A stretch of 64,000 nucleotides of DNA, taken from Pseudevernia furfuracea (taxonomy: Eukaryota > Ascomycota > Lecanoromycetes > Lecanorales > Parmeliaceae). Below the pieces are notes generated by a model, which saw nothing but the letters and a program-made list of their open reading frames with translations, did no database searches and was not told where the DNA came from. The stretch's first letter is position 1. Each line of letters begins with the position of its first letter. A program made the position numbers and the translations under genes. The stretch covers positions 1,860,001 through 1,924,000 of the forward strand of contig JAIUPT010000033.1 of assembly GCA_022315425.1 (NCBI GenBank). Direction: 5' to 3'. Shown in pieces: positions 34,607 to 46,160 of the stretch.

Positions 34607-35680
34607 TGCTACCCATGATAAACGGAACTATTGATCAGTGGTCTAGCCCGTCAACCAATTGGCCTTCTACGGCGCGCTCATTGCGCTTCTGATCCTCTTT
34701 GCCATCTTCTGTCTTACTTCCTTGGTATCCTATATCCATACTGCCATCGTTACCATCACACTGTCGACAGCCACTATTGGAGAAGAGGAGTTGTATGTGG
34801 AGATCGTCAGCTCCCTAGTCGTCGCATCCACAGCACCGCAGCCTTTGTTCCCTCAGGTTTCCAACCACTTTGGCCATCACAGCTCTATGTATTTGGCCCG
34901 CATCGCTGGTCGACTTGGGATAGCACCTGCATCCTTGCATGGCTACCTAGGCTACCTTACTGATCTGCACCCGAGGATCCTCTGACAGCGACCAAGCCCT
35001 GTCAATCGAGAATCCTCCGGATATCCACTCGAAGTGTCCGGTTGCTGAGCCTCGGAGTGGACCGCTGAGCTAATCTCGTCATGGTCCCCCTGGTAGAGCC
35101 TGAAGTCTCTTTGACAGTCCAAAGTCTGTGGATTCCTCGGCAGGCAGGCCTTTAACAAAGCAGCAGCCTTTTCGTCTAGAAGGCTGCCATTGGCCGCGGT
35201 CACCTTCTCAAGCTCTCCTTTCTGCTTGGCAATGGGTTCCCCTCTCGAGTGTAATCTTTGGCAAAGGTAGATTCCTGGCAAGAGTGAGTAACGCGAGACG
35301 CGGATAAGTATTTGCCTACTGAGCTATTACTTATAGCCAATTGTCTGCTAGGTTGACTGGAAGGCGTTTTTAGGCAATTGTTTTGCGAACGCAAGTCTGC
35401 GTATTGAGCTACTTTTTTTTGAGTCAATTGTGCACAAGGTTGCCTGAAAAGCGCTGTCGAGTTTGGAGCTAAACGCAGCATGACATATTGAACTAGGTAT
35501 CCTTCACCGCTAATTCTTCACAAGGCTCCGAAAGTCAAATCTTGAGGCGATGCGACGTCCGCTGTGAGGCTCGAAGCACAACCATTCGCTCCACTACTCC
35601 CCGTTCCTCTCATCTGAAAAATACTCCCGTTCTTCAAGGGTTAGGAAACTTCACGGCTTCGGAAGACAGCCGCCTTTGAG
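34607..35680. other. intergenic region, no supported gene
   Basis: A plus-strand frame over about 34644-34985 would encode a hydrophobic start, but it has no ATG and no splice partner that I could identify. Minus-strand frames at 34952-35481 are also unsupported. Nothing else was recognised. Confidence 0.4.
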
Positions 35681-36436
35681 ATGGCTCCAATCGGAGAATG
35701 TGGGAAGATTGGCCTCACTCTCACTGGAAGTAGATGTTGTTCCTATGCGGAGAGGAGAAACCTGGTGTATGTTACATTCTCTGTATCCTCCTCCTCTCCC
35801 TTCAAAATCCCTACTCGTCAATCGACCTCGTACACGGCGCGGCTGATACGCAGCAGCAGAGCAACAGATGAGTCCTTCAGGAGAGCATGGGCCCATCAGC
35901 TCAATGTGCACCATGTATATATTGCAATCGGTACCTGCGGAGACTACTACAGGCACTGTCATAGTAGCAACGGGGAATTCTTCACTCGTAGGTTTGGACC
36001 TTTTCTTTGAGGAATTATCGCTCCAAAGCGTTGAACTGACCACCCTACAGCTTGTTTCCTAGTACATGAGTGCCCGGGACTCAGAAAACATATCTACGCG
36101 AACAACCTCGATGGCTGTCCGAAATGTGTGTCGCTAGCTTCGAATGGAAACTTTGTCATACGCTCATCGGAGTGGGGAAATGCCTGGAGCCTGCGACTTG
36201 ACGTCGAAGGCAACATTGTTATGAATGATTCGAGTCTAACGAGTTGTGGAAGGCGTTGGGTTCCGAAGAGATGCGTCGTTTGCGATTCAGAGCGTGGATG
36301 GAGAATTGGATTGGGACCTCAGGAGATTAATGGTGGCTCTTTGCACCAAGCTATTCGGTGCAACACCAAACGAACCAAAGCAAAAGGCCTGCACCGAGAA
36401 GAGGGAAGCTCCTATATTCTTGTACGAGAGGGCTAA
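35681..36436 (+). CDS. hypothetical small Cys-containing protein, two-exon model
   Basis: The plus-strand frame from ATG 35681 joins a second exon through a 63-nt intron (35988-36050) with donor GTAGGT, an AACTGACC branch and CTACAG acceptor; the phase agrees. The resulting protein has Cys/His pairs around the junction (GTCGDYYRHCHSS, then HECPGLRKHIY and GCPKC), possibly metal-binding. A further intron in the first exon is possible. No family is recognised and the start is uncertain, so this is a tentative gene. Confidence 0.3.
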
Positions 36437-37460
36437 ACGTTGCACTTCATTTGAGGGTAATCCCCTTCCCTATGTTGGCGGATCGAGCCCATGGTGTATG
36501 ACCTCCACCCTTTATGACGAGCTGATCTCGGGGCAATGACCAGAAGATTTGATGTTTTCGATGATTTGAGATGCACTGCCTGGCCGAAAAAAGAAGCTGA
36601 AGGAGCCAACACTTCTGGTGCTCGCCGTGTACTCGGGGTCGGTACCCGGAATCAACTTCCATCCTCAAGAACAATCTCCCGAACCCAAGCCTCCCCAATC
36701 CATGAATATCCAGGTCTAGGTCCTTCAAGATTGGCTTTGTTGTGCCACTACCTAGAATTGCGTACTATGCTGAGTAAACGGTCCCTTAAAATAAAGGTAT
36801 TTGGTGTACACATACCAAAGCCCACGCGTGAAATTGTGGAACATCAGGGGATGTCACGACCAGTGCAGGGGAATCATACCAAGGAAACAAAGAAGCATTG
36901 CAGAGTTGACCCCCGATCTCTTCACATTTAATGACATTGACATTGTAAATGTTTGCTGCTCGTCGGGGTTTGGGGTGCCTTCACTAGTGACGTGACACAC
37001 TTGGCAACCTCATTTTGAGACTGGATTGCACTTCCATAACCATTGGTGACCCTCCATACTCCGTCCCACTGCCATTTTTTGAAGTCCATTCCAGGTCTTC
37101 AACCTTTCTTCTCTATCTTTCCTCTGCTCTTTCTCATCATAATCACAACATCCTTCAACATCCTGACTACCACATCTCTCATCAGAGTAGGCCGTCTTCT
37201 TGCTGGAATCTGGTAGCCTCTGACATCACACAGCTTTCTGTTCGGACAACTGACCAGCACACTCAACCCTTTAGCCACCACAAGACCAAGGTGAGAGCAC
37301 AAGCATCAGCCATGTCCCACTTGAATCCTCTAGATTCTAACACTAGATAGCTTTCAGTCTAAGGACATTGATTTACTGGACGCGTCAACCTACCTCACAG
37401 CTAGACCACCGTCTCATCACATCAACCTCCACTCATTTCCCTATCATCCGACCGATCAAG
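36437..37460. other. intergenic region upstream of the DUF3431 gene
   Basis: No supported gene. The 400 bp before 37461 are CA- and CT-rich (CATCAC and TTCTC words), consistent with a fungal promoter and leader. Confidence 0.4.
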
Positions 37461-38702
37461 ATGGCTCTAGACCTGTCTAAGACTGCTTCACCAGCATCGG
37501 CATCATCAGCTATGATCACACCAGGGTCGTCCTCACCAACGTCTTCCCCAACCAACTTCTCCCCAACCGACTTCTCCCCGGTATTGACTAAAGCTTCATC
37601 AACCACAACTCTTTCGTCTCCAAGCATAGTGTTTGTCGTTGCGCATTATAGTGAGAATCTGGCCTGGCTTAAGGATGTCATCGCCCACTGCAAGATCTAC
37701 TCAAAAGGCGGGCCTAAGAACAAACCTGACTTCAACTTCGAGGAGCTTGACAACAACGGCCGCGAAGGACAGACTTACCTCCACTATATCTGTAATTACT
37801 ATGACGAGCTCAAGGACGTTATTGTCTTCACACAAGGCAAAGCTTTTGACCACACTGGCATGACCGCCTTGGAGATGATGGAGACCGCGCTCGGGACCAA
37901 GGTGGGCCAAGTCACTACATTCGGTACCCAGCGTGACTTGGAGCTTTTCGATCTCTGGGATGGCATTCCATGGAAGGATTATCCATGCTGGCGGAAGTGG
38001 TTGGGGGAAAACCTCGAGTTCATAGGCAAGAAAGCTCCCAAGACCCCAGCCCAGTACTTCAAAGATCTCTTCGACAATCACGGCCACGATGGACCACCTA
38101 TGTCAGTCGGCTTCCAGCCTGGTGCAATTTTTGCCATAAGACGTGAGACTATTCATCGACACCCAAAGAAGACCTATCAGAAGATGCTGGCGGATCTTTT
38201 TGAAGGTGAGATGAAGCATAATGACCCTGAGACCGGTCATTACTTGGAGCGACTCTGGTTGGCAATATTCTGCCCCGAAGAGTACTGCTGCTGGACGGAG
38301 AGTGAGGTGTCTAAGGTACGTCCTTTTCAGGAAAAATCCCTTTCTTTGGTAGTCAATTGGGGTTACATAGCATCTGTTGAGAACCGAAAGAATATCTCTA
38401 CTCTCTAAACAAGACAATATTGTTCGGAACAGTCCCTTTGTTTGGTAGCAAACTGGGGTCACATCCTACAGAACTGTCTCGTTGCTTAGATGAAACGCCA
38501 TATTTCGGCAGCGACATATTCTTTCTACTCTCTGGAGTTGTCTTGTTTCTCGGCTTATTACCTAAATAGAGTGATGCTAATTCGGGAATCTGAATAGTTG
38601 GAACGCAATGAGCAGGGACAGCTCGCGAAGGGAAAATGGCACAAGACTCCTCCAGGAGTTGAGGTGGACGAGGGGCACACCAACTTATCCGACGAAGAGT
38701 GA
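37461..38702 (+). CDS. DUF3431 family protein (putative glycosyltransferase-like)
   Basis: Exons 37461-38315 and 38598-38702 give 319 aa. The N-terminal about 50 residues are Ser/Thr/Pro-rich and low complexity. The conserved domain starts at IVFVVAHYSENLAWL and includes NNGREGQTYLHYICNYYDEL, DVIVFTQGKAFDH, FQPGAIFAIRRETI and a C-terminal ERLWLAIFC, which match the fungal DUF3431 family. No biochemical function is established to my knowledge; the fold is often described as glycosyltransferase-like. The intron of 282 nt is unusually long for this window and contains an internal duplication. Exon 2 restores a plausible tail ending NLSDEE. Confidence 0.85.
38336..38464 (+). repeat. duplicated segment inside the DUF3431 intron
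   Basis: The sequence around TCCCTTT-TTTGGTAG-..TTGGGGT-ACAT occurs at about 38337 and again at about 38433, a spacing near 96 bp, with several mismatches. It lies wholly inside the 282-nt intron and may explain its length. Confidence 0.7.
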
Positions 38703-38744
38703 GTCGGCGAGCTTATGAACGCCTCACTCACGTCACTGTCCACG

Positions 38745-38905
38745 GGATGATTCCCTTTGTTGCAGGCTTGCTAGATGGTGATAACAGCTCTCGACACCAC
38801 AGTTCACGGAATGACACCCTCTATTGCAGGCTTGCTAGATGGTGATGATGGCTCTCAGATGCCCATTTCACCGTACCATTTCCTTTGTTGTGTGCTAGAT
38901 GGCGA
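38745..38905 (+). repeat. imperfect tandem repeats after the DUF3431 gene
   Basis: Three diverged copies of a unit of about 65 bp each contain a CCCT-T-TTGCAGGCTTGCTAGATGGTGAT-like core. The first two share GCAGGCTTGCTAGATGGTGAT exactly, and the third keeps GTGCTAGATGGCGAT. They begin about 40 bp after the stop codon, so they may fall within the 3' UTR. Confidence 0.75.
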
Positions 38906-39375
38906 TATTGAATCTTAGGTGCAGAGACAAAGCGGCTTTCGGCTATTCTAATTAGCATAGGCTTCATGGCTCATAGAGGCAGAATGGAATGACAGCTGCA
39001 GATGCTAGACTTATATACTTAGCTTTTCTCTGAGCACACAGCTAGACACAATGGCAATCTTTTACATCGGCCTCTTTCCAAACATGGTCGATTGAGGACA
39101 TCATATCATTTATTATCACTAAGCAAAGTTGGTACGATGAATGTGCTACTTTTGTTCCTGAGTCTTTGATCTATATTTCTTTTGGGAAGTGTATAGTCGC
39201 CCCTGCCACTTCCTATCAGCAGGAAATGCCAATATCAAAACTCGGCAAAATTGCCTTTTTTAATTTTTTTATTTTTTGGTCACAGACTCAAACTCAATCC
39301 ATTACTCTGTACAAAAATTCTACAGCCACTTAATCCACAGAAAGTGGCCTCCTTGCTCCTTTCACCTCACCCACA

Positions 39376-40465
39376 ATGCCTTCCTCAGCAACCACTACCC
39401 AAGACGAGCTCCGCACTCGCTCCATCCCTCACATGACCCTCTCAACCGGCGACGCCTCCTCAATGACCGGCCCTCCACCCCCAATGCCCCACTACCTGAC
39501 CGCCGAAGGCCGAGCAATCAAAAGATTCGCAGTCGAAGGCAACGCCATCTGTACGTCGACACAGGTCTCGAGGGTACCTCACCTACTTACCCCTTCTCCG
39601 CTCGAGTCCACAACGCTGATACTGTCTCTTTCCAGTCACAGGGGGCGCCGGAACCCTTGCCCTCGTAAACGCCCGTGCCTTGCTCGAACATGGCCTCTCG
39701 GGCCTGGCGCTCTTTGATCTGGACCACTCGAAATCAACCCGGGAGATCGAAGCGCTGAAAGCGGACTTCCCGCATGCGAAAGTCTTGTCGATAAAAGTGG
39801 ACGTCACGAACGCGGAGCAGTTGGAGTCGGCGGTCAAGCTCACGGTATCGCATCTCCGCAGCGTGGACGTGCTGTGCTGCTTCGCCGGTGTGGTGGGGTG
39901 TACGCACGCGATCGACATGTCGCCCGCGGAATGGAAAAGCCGGCTGGAAATCAACACAACGGGCTCCTTCCTCGCCGCGCAAGCTGCCGCTCGGTGAGTT
40001 CCCCCTTCCCCTCCCCCCCCCGAATTCTTTTCCCTCCGGAGCGATCGGCAAAACCAACTAACCCCCCTCCCCCCATCCGCGCTCAGACAGATGATCGCCC
40101 AAAACACCGGCGGCAGCATCCTTTTCCTCGCCTCCATCTCCGCCCACCGGACAAACTACCCGCAACCCCAAGCCGCGTATAACGCCTCCAAAGCCGCGCT
40201 TCTGGCCCTCAAGTATTCTCTGGCGGCCGAGTGGGCGGTGCATGGCATCAGGGTCAATACCGTGAGTCCGGGGTATATGGATACGGTGCTGAATGAGGGG
40301 GACGGGCTGGAGGAAGCGAGAAGGACGTGGGCGGAACGGAATCCGATGGGGAGGATGGGGGCGCCAGAGGAGTTGACGGGCGTGGTGGTGTTGCTTTGTT
40401 CACAGGCTGGGGGGTATGTGAATGGGGCGGATTTTGTGGTGGATGGGGGCCAGTGTTGTTTTTAG
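39376..40465 (+). CDS. short-chain dehydrogenase/reductase (arabinitol/xylulose-type)
   Basis: Three exons, 39376-39550, 39636-39993 and 40087-40465, with introns of 85 and 93 nt, give 303 aa. The Rossmann nucleotide-binding motif is FTGGAGTLAL. FDLD after strand 2 (Asp) favours NAD(H). The usual NNAG appears as CFAG. The catalytic set is Asn in EINTTGSF, Ser in FLASISAH and Tyr/Lys in YNASK. The tail VNGADFVVDGG is classical. It most resembles fungal D-arabinitol dehydrogenase, sorbose reductase and L-xylulose reductase-like enzymes; the substrate is inferred only. The N-terminal about 50 residues (THMTLSTGD-type leader) are an extension seen in that subgroup. Confidence 0.88.
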
Positions 40466-40810
40466 ATGGGGAGGTAGAGGGGGGTTGGCTGAAAAGAGGT
40501 TGGGTGGATGGCTGATTGTGGTGATGGTCATGGGGCATGCGGTTTGAGTGTGTATGTACAGAGTTTTGGACATATGCATGGATCATCTTGGAGATCTGTC
40601 GATACTGTACCGTACGAGACTAAGATTCGCGGGTTTGAACCAATGCCCTCTTGTTGAAATCTGAAGAGCAACTCGACAAAAGATTGTGAGAGTCAATGAT
40701 CATTTCATGTGCTGGGGTCCATCTATGTACAAGAAAGCACGTGGTCTAAAAGCATCTATCCAACACATTCGAGAAAGAATGCTCATCGTCGTGACTCTCA
40801 TGGCTCATCC

Positions 40811-40855
40811 ATCTCATCTCATCTCATCTCATCTCATCTCATCTCATCTCATCTC
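40811..40855 (+). repeat. ATCTC microsatellite, nine units
   Basis: Nine perfect copies of ATCTC, followed by degraded GCTCATCGGCTC units. It lies in the short gap between the convergent SDR and kap123 genes. Confidence 0.95.
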
Positions 40856-40992
40856 AGCTCATCGGCTCATCGCCATTTTCATGTCCAGGCACCCACCACC
40901 CATCCCACGTGGCATACATACAGTTTTCTCTTCTTGGATAAGACGCAAGTTTACATCCAAGCACTTCACGTCGCATTCCAGCACTGCTCTCT

Positions 40993-43900
40993 CTACACCA
41001 AAGCCGCAAGGCCCTCATACTTCCTCACCTCGGCAGGCTGGTTGGAGGCTAGGAACTTGACAAGCTCGGTCAGTTTCTCGCGGGTGGCGTCTTTGAGCTG
41101 GCCTGAGGGTTTGGGTGCCATGGCTTCCGCGAGAATGGGGAGGAGGGTCGGGGTTTGGGATATCATTGTTGGGTTAGATTCCTGGTCTGTTAGGATGTTA
41201 GCTGGATTTTTTCCAAAGTTCGTTGGGCCATCTTACAAAGCTTGACGATCATGTCGTAGACAGGCACATTCTCGTCGAAGTCATTCTTCAGTGGCAGTAT
41301 TTCCAGAAGGGCGGGTAGAACCTGGTCCACTGGCATATTCGAGGGATGTCTCATGATCATACGGCTTACACAGCCCGCGGCATTGTCCTTGGCTCGGGCC
41401 TCATCCGTCTGCAGTAAAGGTTCTAGCTTGCTGAGGATAGTGGGGAACGCCTTCAGTATCTCCTTGTCGTTCTTCGAGCCCTGCTGCAGCAAGCCAATAC
41501 CGTATGCAGCGTTGGATTTGGCTTCGCTGTCCTCGTCGCTCATACGGTGGAGCAGTAGCTTGAGCAAATGACTAGTGAATGGGGTAACCGAGGTGCCCAT
41601 TGCCTTAATGCATTCAGCGATCGTGCCTACGGACGTGCTTCGTTCGTAACCTTCGCTACCGCTTGCAAAGGCCAGAATAGGTTTCTCAAAGATCTTCCAT
41701 AACTGACCGAACGTCTCACCGAGCGCATTCGCGATACCGATCACGACATCCAGGGCGGTATCGATGGTCACCCAGTCGGATTCGGATGTCCCGTCGAGAG
41801 AGCTCAGATCTTCTTCGTTGCCGAAATCTTTCTGACAAGCGTGAGCTTTGGTAATAATGGCGACTAGGACCTCGGTGACATTCTTGAGTGTGACGGTGTC
41901 GGCAATTAAGGAGGGGCCTGTGACTTTGAGGGTGGCGGCAAGGGAGCGGTTGATTTCGGTGACGGTGGCTCTGTCCGAGGGAAGTCAGTGACTTGCTGAA
42001 GTTACCAAGCTTCAAAGGAGTGCAGGGTATGTTGAATGATCAGAAGCAAATTCGTTTTCTCAGCAATGCATTAGTGCCTCTGAGTGAGCTGGGATTAACG
42101 ACAAATGTGTCATCATTTCAACGGGAGGAAAGAACAAATCACTTTCGGAAAAACACGTCTCATCATACCTGTCCTCTTCTTCTTGCCATATGGCCAGAGT
42201 ACCCGTCATAATAATTTCCCCAAGCTTCTTGATCTGTGGGCTGGGTTCAGGATCCATGGGTAGACCAGGAGTGTCATTTTTCATTGAATCTGGCTGTAGG
42301 TCCCAGACGGCAGTGTATGCTCGGAAGAGCGTACTGATGGCAGCTTTTTGGGCACCCTCGTAGGAATGCTCCAGCAACGGAACAACAAGCTCGATCGTTT
42401 TCTCCATGTACGGGATAAAACTTTGAGTTGTGTGGGTTAGTATGTCTCCCAACACCTCGACGGCAACCTCCTTCTCCTGGGCAACTGCGGTGACGACATC
42501 CAAGTCATCCCAATCGTCATCACTTCCGGCAGCTGCAGCTTCCTCATCAAGGTCCTCAATGTCATCAGCCGCTATGATATCATCTTCCGTCAAAGCAGAA
42601 ATTTTGATCCTCTTGCCACCAATGGTGATCTCTTTGCCTGCTAGATCTTCTGCTTCATCACCTAGATCGACCTCAAGCTCAGACTCTTCGGTCTCTAAAC
42701 TCTCGAACAATGCCTTGAGTACGCCTTCCAAGAACGGTTTGAACTCGTCTTTGTAAACTTTCGCCATCGTGGCCCAGAAGAGGAAGCTCGTCTCTTTCAG
42801 CTGGGGATGATCCAGGTGTAATCCCTCGTCGGTTGCCTGCATGAGAGGCTGTACATAACGCTGAAAGGATTTTGGTCCCACAGCCAATGCCATGCTGGCC
42901 ATGGCATCACAGGTGGAAGAGCGTAGGTCAAGATCCTCGGTACTATCTTTGATCTCAACGTACGCAGACAACGAGTTCATCGTCTGACCAAAGTATGGAA
43001 GGAATGCGTCTTTTGCGCAAACAGCGATGGCGCCGGTTGCTGAAATGGCCGCAATCTTTATTCTGAAGATGTCACTCGAGTAAAGTTTGCTCAGCCGGAG
43101 CATGAGCTCAGAAAGATACGGCTTGATCTCTTCAGAATCCAGGCCTTCGACGACCACGTCGATGCAACTAACGCTAGTCTTGATAATGTCCATGTTCTGC
43201 TTGTCGTCAGGGCCGCTCATGCATTTCATTGCAATGTCCATTTGTTTGACTAGAGCCGGCATTAATTTCTTGTGCTCTTTGCCGAGTTCTTCTGGAAGCT
43301 CTTCGGCGAGTCGCATCACCCCTTCCATCGCAGCGCGTCGCACCCTTGTATCGCTGTCGTCAATTAATCGCATGATCAAGGGGAGAATTTCTTTCAATTG
43401 GGTGTTGATGAACTCGGGAGCCCCCTCAACGCACATACCCAAGGCCATGATACCAGCTTGTCTTCTATCAGGGTCCGGACTATTGACGTATGGACCAAGG
43501 GCGTGTAGAAGGGGAACTACCACCTGGCTGGGGGGGAGACTTGCTGCCATCTCGTCGAGTAGCCCAAGCGCTGACCGTGGAGTGGTAACGTCCTCTTCGT
43601 CTGCAGATGCATCACCGAGCTCGCACGCTATTTCTAAGCATTTTAATGTGATCTGTTCTCCAACTTTCAGAGCCTGCATCTTCAACTTGCGGTACCTAAT
43701 GCACTGCATCAAGAAGCTCAGCGCTTGAGTTCTGGCATCTTCGTCCAACGTAGGTTGTGCTGCAAGGCTGATCATGAACTGCACAAGATCGCCGAAATGC
43801 TTGTTGAGAACCGAGGAATCGCATCCGAGTAGAGTTTGGAAGACCTCGAATGCTTGCGTAGTACGATCTTCATTCCCTTCACTCACAGCCTGCTTCAGGA

Positions 43901-44641
43901 CTGCGACCATTTGAGGTACGGCATCTTGCAGCATTTTGAGTGATGGCTCGTCGTTATCCGCGTCCAACACTAAGGCTAGTCTGCTCATTGCTAGCATGGT
44001 GTTGATCCGTACTTCTGCGCTTTCGGGGTCACCTGGGAGGGTGTCAGTTCGTTCCTTCGTGCGAGGGAGGCACAACTTACGTATTGTCTTTGAAAATGTA
44101 GTAAGCACATCTTGGAAACGATGCATAAGCGCTTCCCCGATGGACTCAAGACTTGTGAAGAGAAGGTAGGTTCCCACTTCTCGTTGTCGTACGCTGGGAT
44201 TGTTGGCAGCTCGTAGCAGTACATTGAAGACGTCCTGCCACTCCCCATTCTCCAAATCTATCTTCGCAATAGCAGTGATGACACGGGAGGCCGCATGTCT
44301 GACTAGCTGTTCCTTTTCTTGTAGGGTGCCCTGCAAAAGTTGCTGGCGAAATTGGGATTTTTGAGCGGCGGGCAAACTTTTCCAGTGCTTTGGTACGAGG
44401 GTACGGGCCTGTGTGGCAGCTAATTGTCGAAGTGGAGAAGCCTGGTCTGAGAGTATCAACTGTAGGAGAATTGTGAGTGACTCGGGCAGAGGGTAGTAGT
44501 CTGTGCGGAGAGTCGCTGTCGCTTTTTTAACTCGATTTGTATCCGCTGATCGGAATTAGCTTAGGGAATATAGAAAGGGTAGAACTTTAACTTACGTGCA
44601 AGTACCTCTTGGAATAGACCTAAGAACTTCTGGGTGTCCAT
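40993..44641 (-). CDS. kap123: importin beta-family karyopherin Kap123 (importin-4 type)
   Basis: Five exons, 44596-44641, 44081-44545, 42169-44032, 41237-41970 and 40993-41186, with introns of 50, 48, 198 and 50 nt, give 1100 aa. The start MDTQKFLGLFQEVLA and the LRQLAATQARTLVPKHW segment (importin N-terminal domain) match Kap123. HEAT repeats run through the whole protein, with characteristic PDPDRRQAGIMALGMCVEGAPEF and an acidic loop (EDDIIAADDIEDLDEEAAAAGSDDDWDDL). By family it imports ribosomal proteins and histones H3/H4 into the nucleus in a Ran-GTP-dependent way. The 48-nt intron is 3n and stop-free. A MITE-like element begins 136 bp upstream of the start codon. Confidence 0.95.
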
Positions 44642-44776
44642 GGTGATGAGCGTAAAATTTCGAGTTTGGTGGTGGGATGTTGCGTTTTCACCACATCCCA
44701 AAGTTCAGAAATCTTTGCGCCTCGGCTATTTACAATCATCAAATAGCCGAAGTTTTCCCGTATTTTGCTTACCTTA

Positions 44777-45051
44777 CGCAGTACTTGCCTCAGTTCTCAG
44801 CCGTGTCCATACCCCTCCTGGTTAGCCCCATCATTAGGTGATCCACTAACCTTTTAGTGCGGCGCTATACCAATTTGGGTATATTCCGATATTTAGCCGG
44901 CAGGAGGGTGCTCCCAAACCTGAACGCGGAAATGATCAAAACTAATCCTAATGGGGTCTGGCGCGGCACTAAATCGTTAGTCTCGAGCCTAAATTTCGGG
45001 GCTAGCTAAATGGGGTGAAGGGAGCGTCTGAGAACTGAGGCAACGCAGTAC
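44777..45051. mobile_element. non-autonomous DNA transposon (MITE) with 8-bp target duplication
   Basis: The 16-bp terminal inverted repeat TTGCCTCAGTTCTCAG at 44785-44800 is matched perfectly by CTGAGAACTGAGGCAA at 45028-45043. Both ends are flanked by the identical octamer CGCAGTAC (44777-44784 and 45044-45051). The 259-bp interior continues as imperfect inverted repeats (for example GTTAGCCCC and TTTTAGTGCGGCGC against GCTAGCCCC and TTTAGTGCCGCGC), so it folds back over most of its length. There is no transposase frame. An 8-bp duplication fits hAT, P or some Mutator-like families, and the superfamily cannot be settled from this copy. Confidence 0.88.
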
Positions 45052-45373
45052 AACGAGCAGGCTGCGACACCAGTCCATCGAGCTATCCCAACTCTCTCTC
45101 TTCGACCGAACGACAAGCAGCAAAGACGGCCAGGCCTCTAGATTTCACCGGAAGATCCTTAATCGTATGCCAGCCGCACCGTGGCTTTGTTGACTCTACG
45201 TACAAGTAGGGCTCCAAGGTTTATTCGTCCTTCTATTTGCCATGCTAAAACATTTGCTAGAATCCATATGACCTGAGCATAAAAGGTCCCACTTTGTGTG
45301 ATCACAGCTTAAGTGAATTTAGTGAGCGCCTTGTTGTGCAATTCTCTCCGCGATCTATTCTAACCTTAGCGAA

Positions 45374-45843
45374 CATGCCACGACGTCTGAAACAGTACTA
45401 TCTTGGCCCTTCGCCGCAACAAACGCTATGTCTCGTGTCACGACCTGCCCAGCCACCGCCCGACTCTTTGGGCAAATGCTATATCTCCATGCTACCACAT
45501 GAGCTTCTGGCCGAGATATTCGTCTCTTCCCCCTCATGTCCTTCTGTTTCACGGGCCTACTTATAAACAATATCCTCCAATCCCGCTCATTTGCAAGCAT
45601 TGGGAATGCATATATGATGCTACGCTGTACCGAGTGCTTTGTTGATCATCCTGTATGGCAAAACCATCGTACATCAAAAGTAGTCAAGACTCTGCAATAA
45701 CAAGCAAACCTCTGCAAGCATGTTCGGAATATCTCTATCCACAAGTGGCATCCGAGCAAGGCCACATGCCGCGTAATTACCGATACTATCCCAGCTTTCT
45801 AGGCCACCCGCACTATTTCCATGCATCTGGGTTGGTCTTCTAA
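45374..45843 (+). pseudogene. F-box protein remnant, frameshifted
   Basis: An ATG at 45375 opens a frame ending in the F-box core MLPHELLAEIFV, then a stop at 45564. Continuation typical of fungal F-box proteins is found in other frames: PLICKHWECIYDATLYRVL, then HPVWQNHRTSKVVKTLQ, then KPLQACSEYLYPQVASEQGHM. At least two frame changes are needed within 200 bp, and no introns of suitable size are visible. F-box proteins are SCF ubiquitin-ligase adaptors; this copy looks dead. Its 3' end abuts the opposite-strand NACHT-type relic. Confidence 0.45.
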
Positions 45844-46160
45844 GGTCTACGTTCGAGGTAATCCTGAGTGGTGTAATGCACCAATCGACTGATGCTCGTC
45901 TGCTTATCAATCACCACAAAACCAGCACGGACCGCAACCATCAAAGTCTTATCTGGCAATGCACCTTCACCCAGGAACGTATCTCCAGGCGCAATAGCGC
46001 GAGCACATTGCATCTCCTCGACCGTGAGCGGCCTTTCTGCCAAGGTTACCCAAGATAAGACTTGTTCAGCTCGCTTGATTTGCTGACGACTTTGACCCCC
46101 GATTCTAAGCATAGCCTAGTCGTAGGTATCATCTAGCTCTACAGACCAACTCTACAGTGT
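45840..46160 (-). pseudogene. NACHT/STAND (NLR-like) protein fragment with nonsense codons
   Basis: The frame reads LDDTYD-stop-AMLRI, then AEQVLSWVTLAERPLTVEEM, AIAPGDTFL and LMVAVRAGFVVIDKQ, then SISRLVHYTTQDYLERR. This is the segment that follows the NACHT domain in fungal NACHT-ankyrin proteins (the winged-helix region ending VHYTTQEYF). In-frame TAG codons at 46116-46118 and 46152-46154 sit where Gln is expected, and the frame ends again at 45840. No NACHT P-loop or ankyrin repeats remain nearby. It is an isolated, decayed piece of a gene type linked to fungal allorecognition and programmed cell death. Confidence 0.6.

Noticed and set aside
34644..34985. Plus-strand frame with a hydrophobic N-terminus downstream of mak5
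   Set aside because: There is no ATG, an in-frame stop lies just upstream, and no splice donor could be matched. It is probably 3' flank of mak5.
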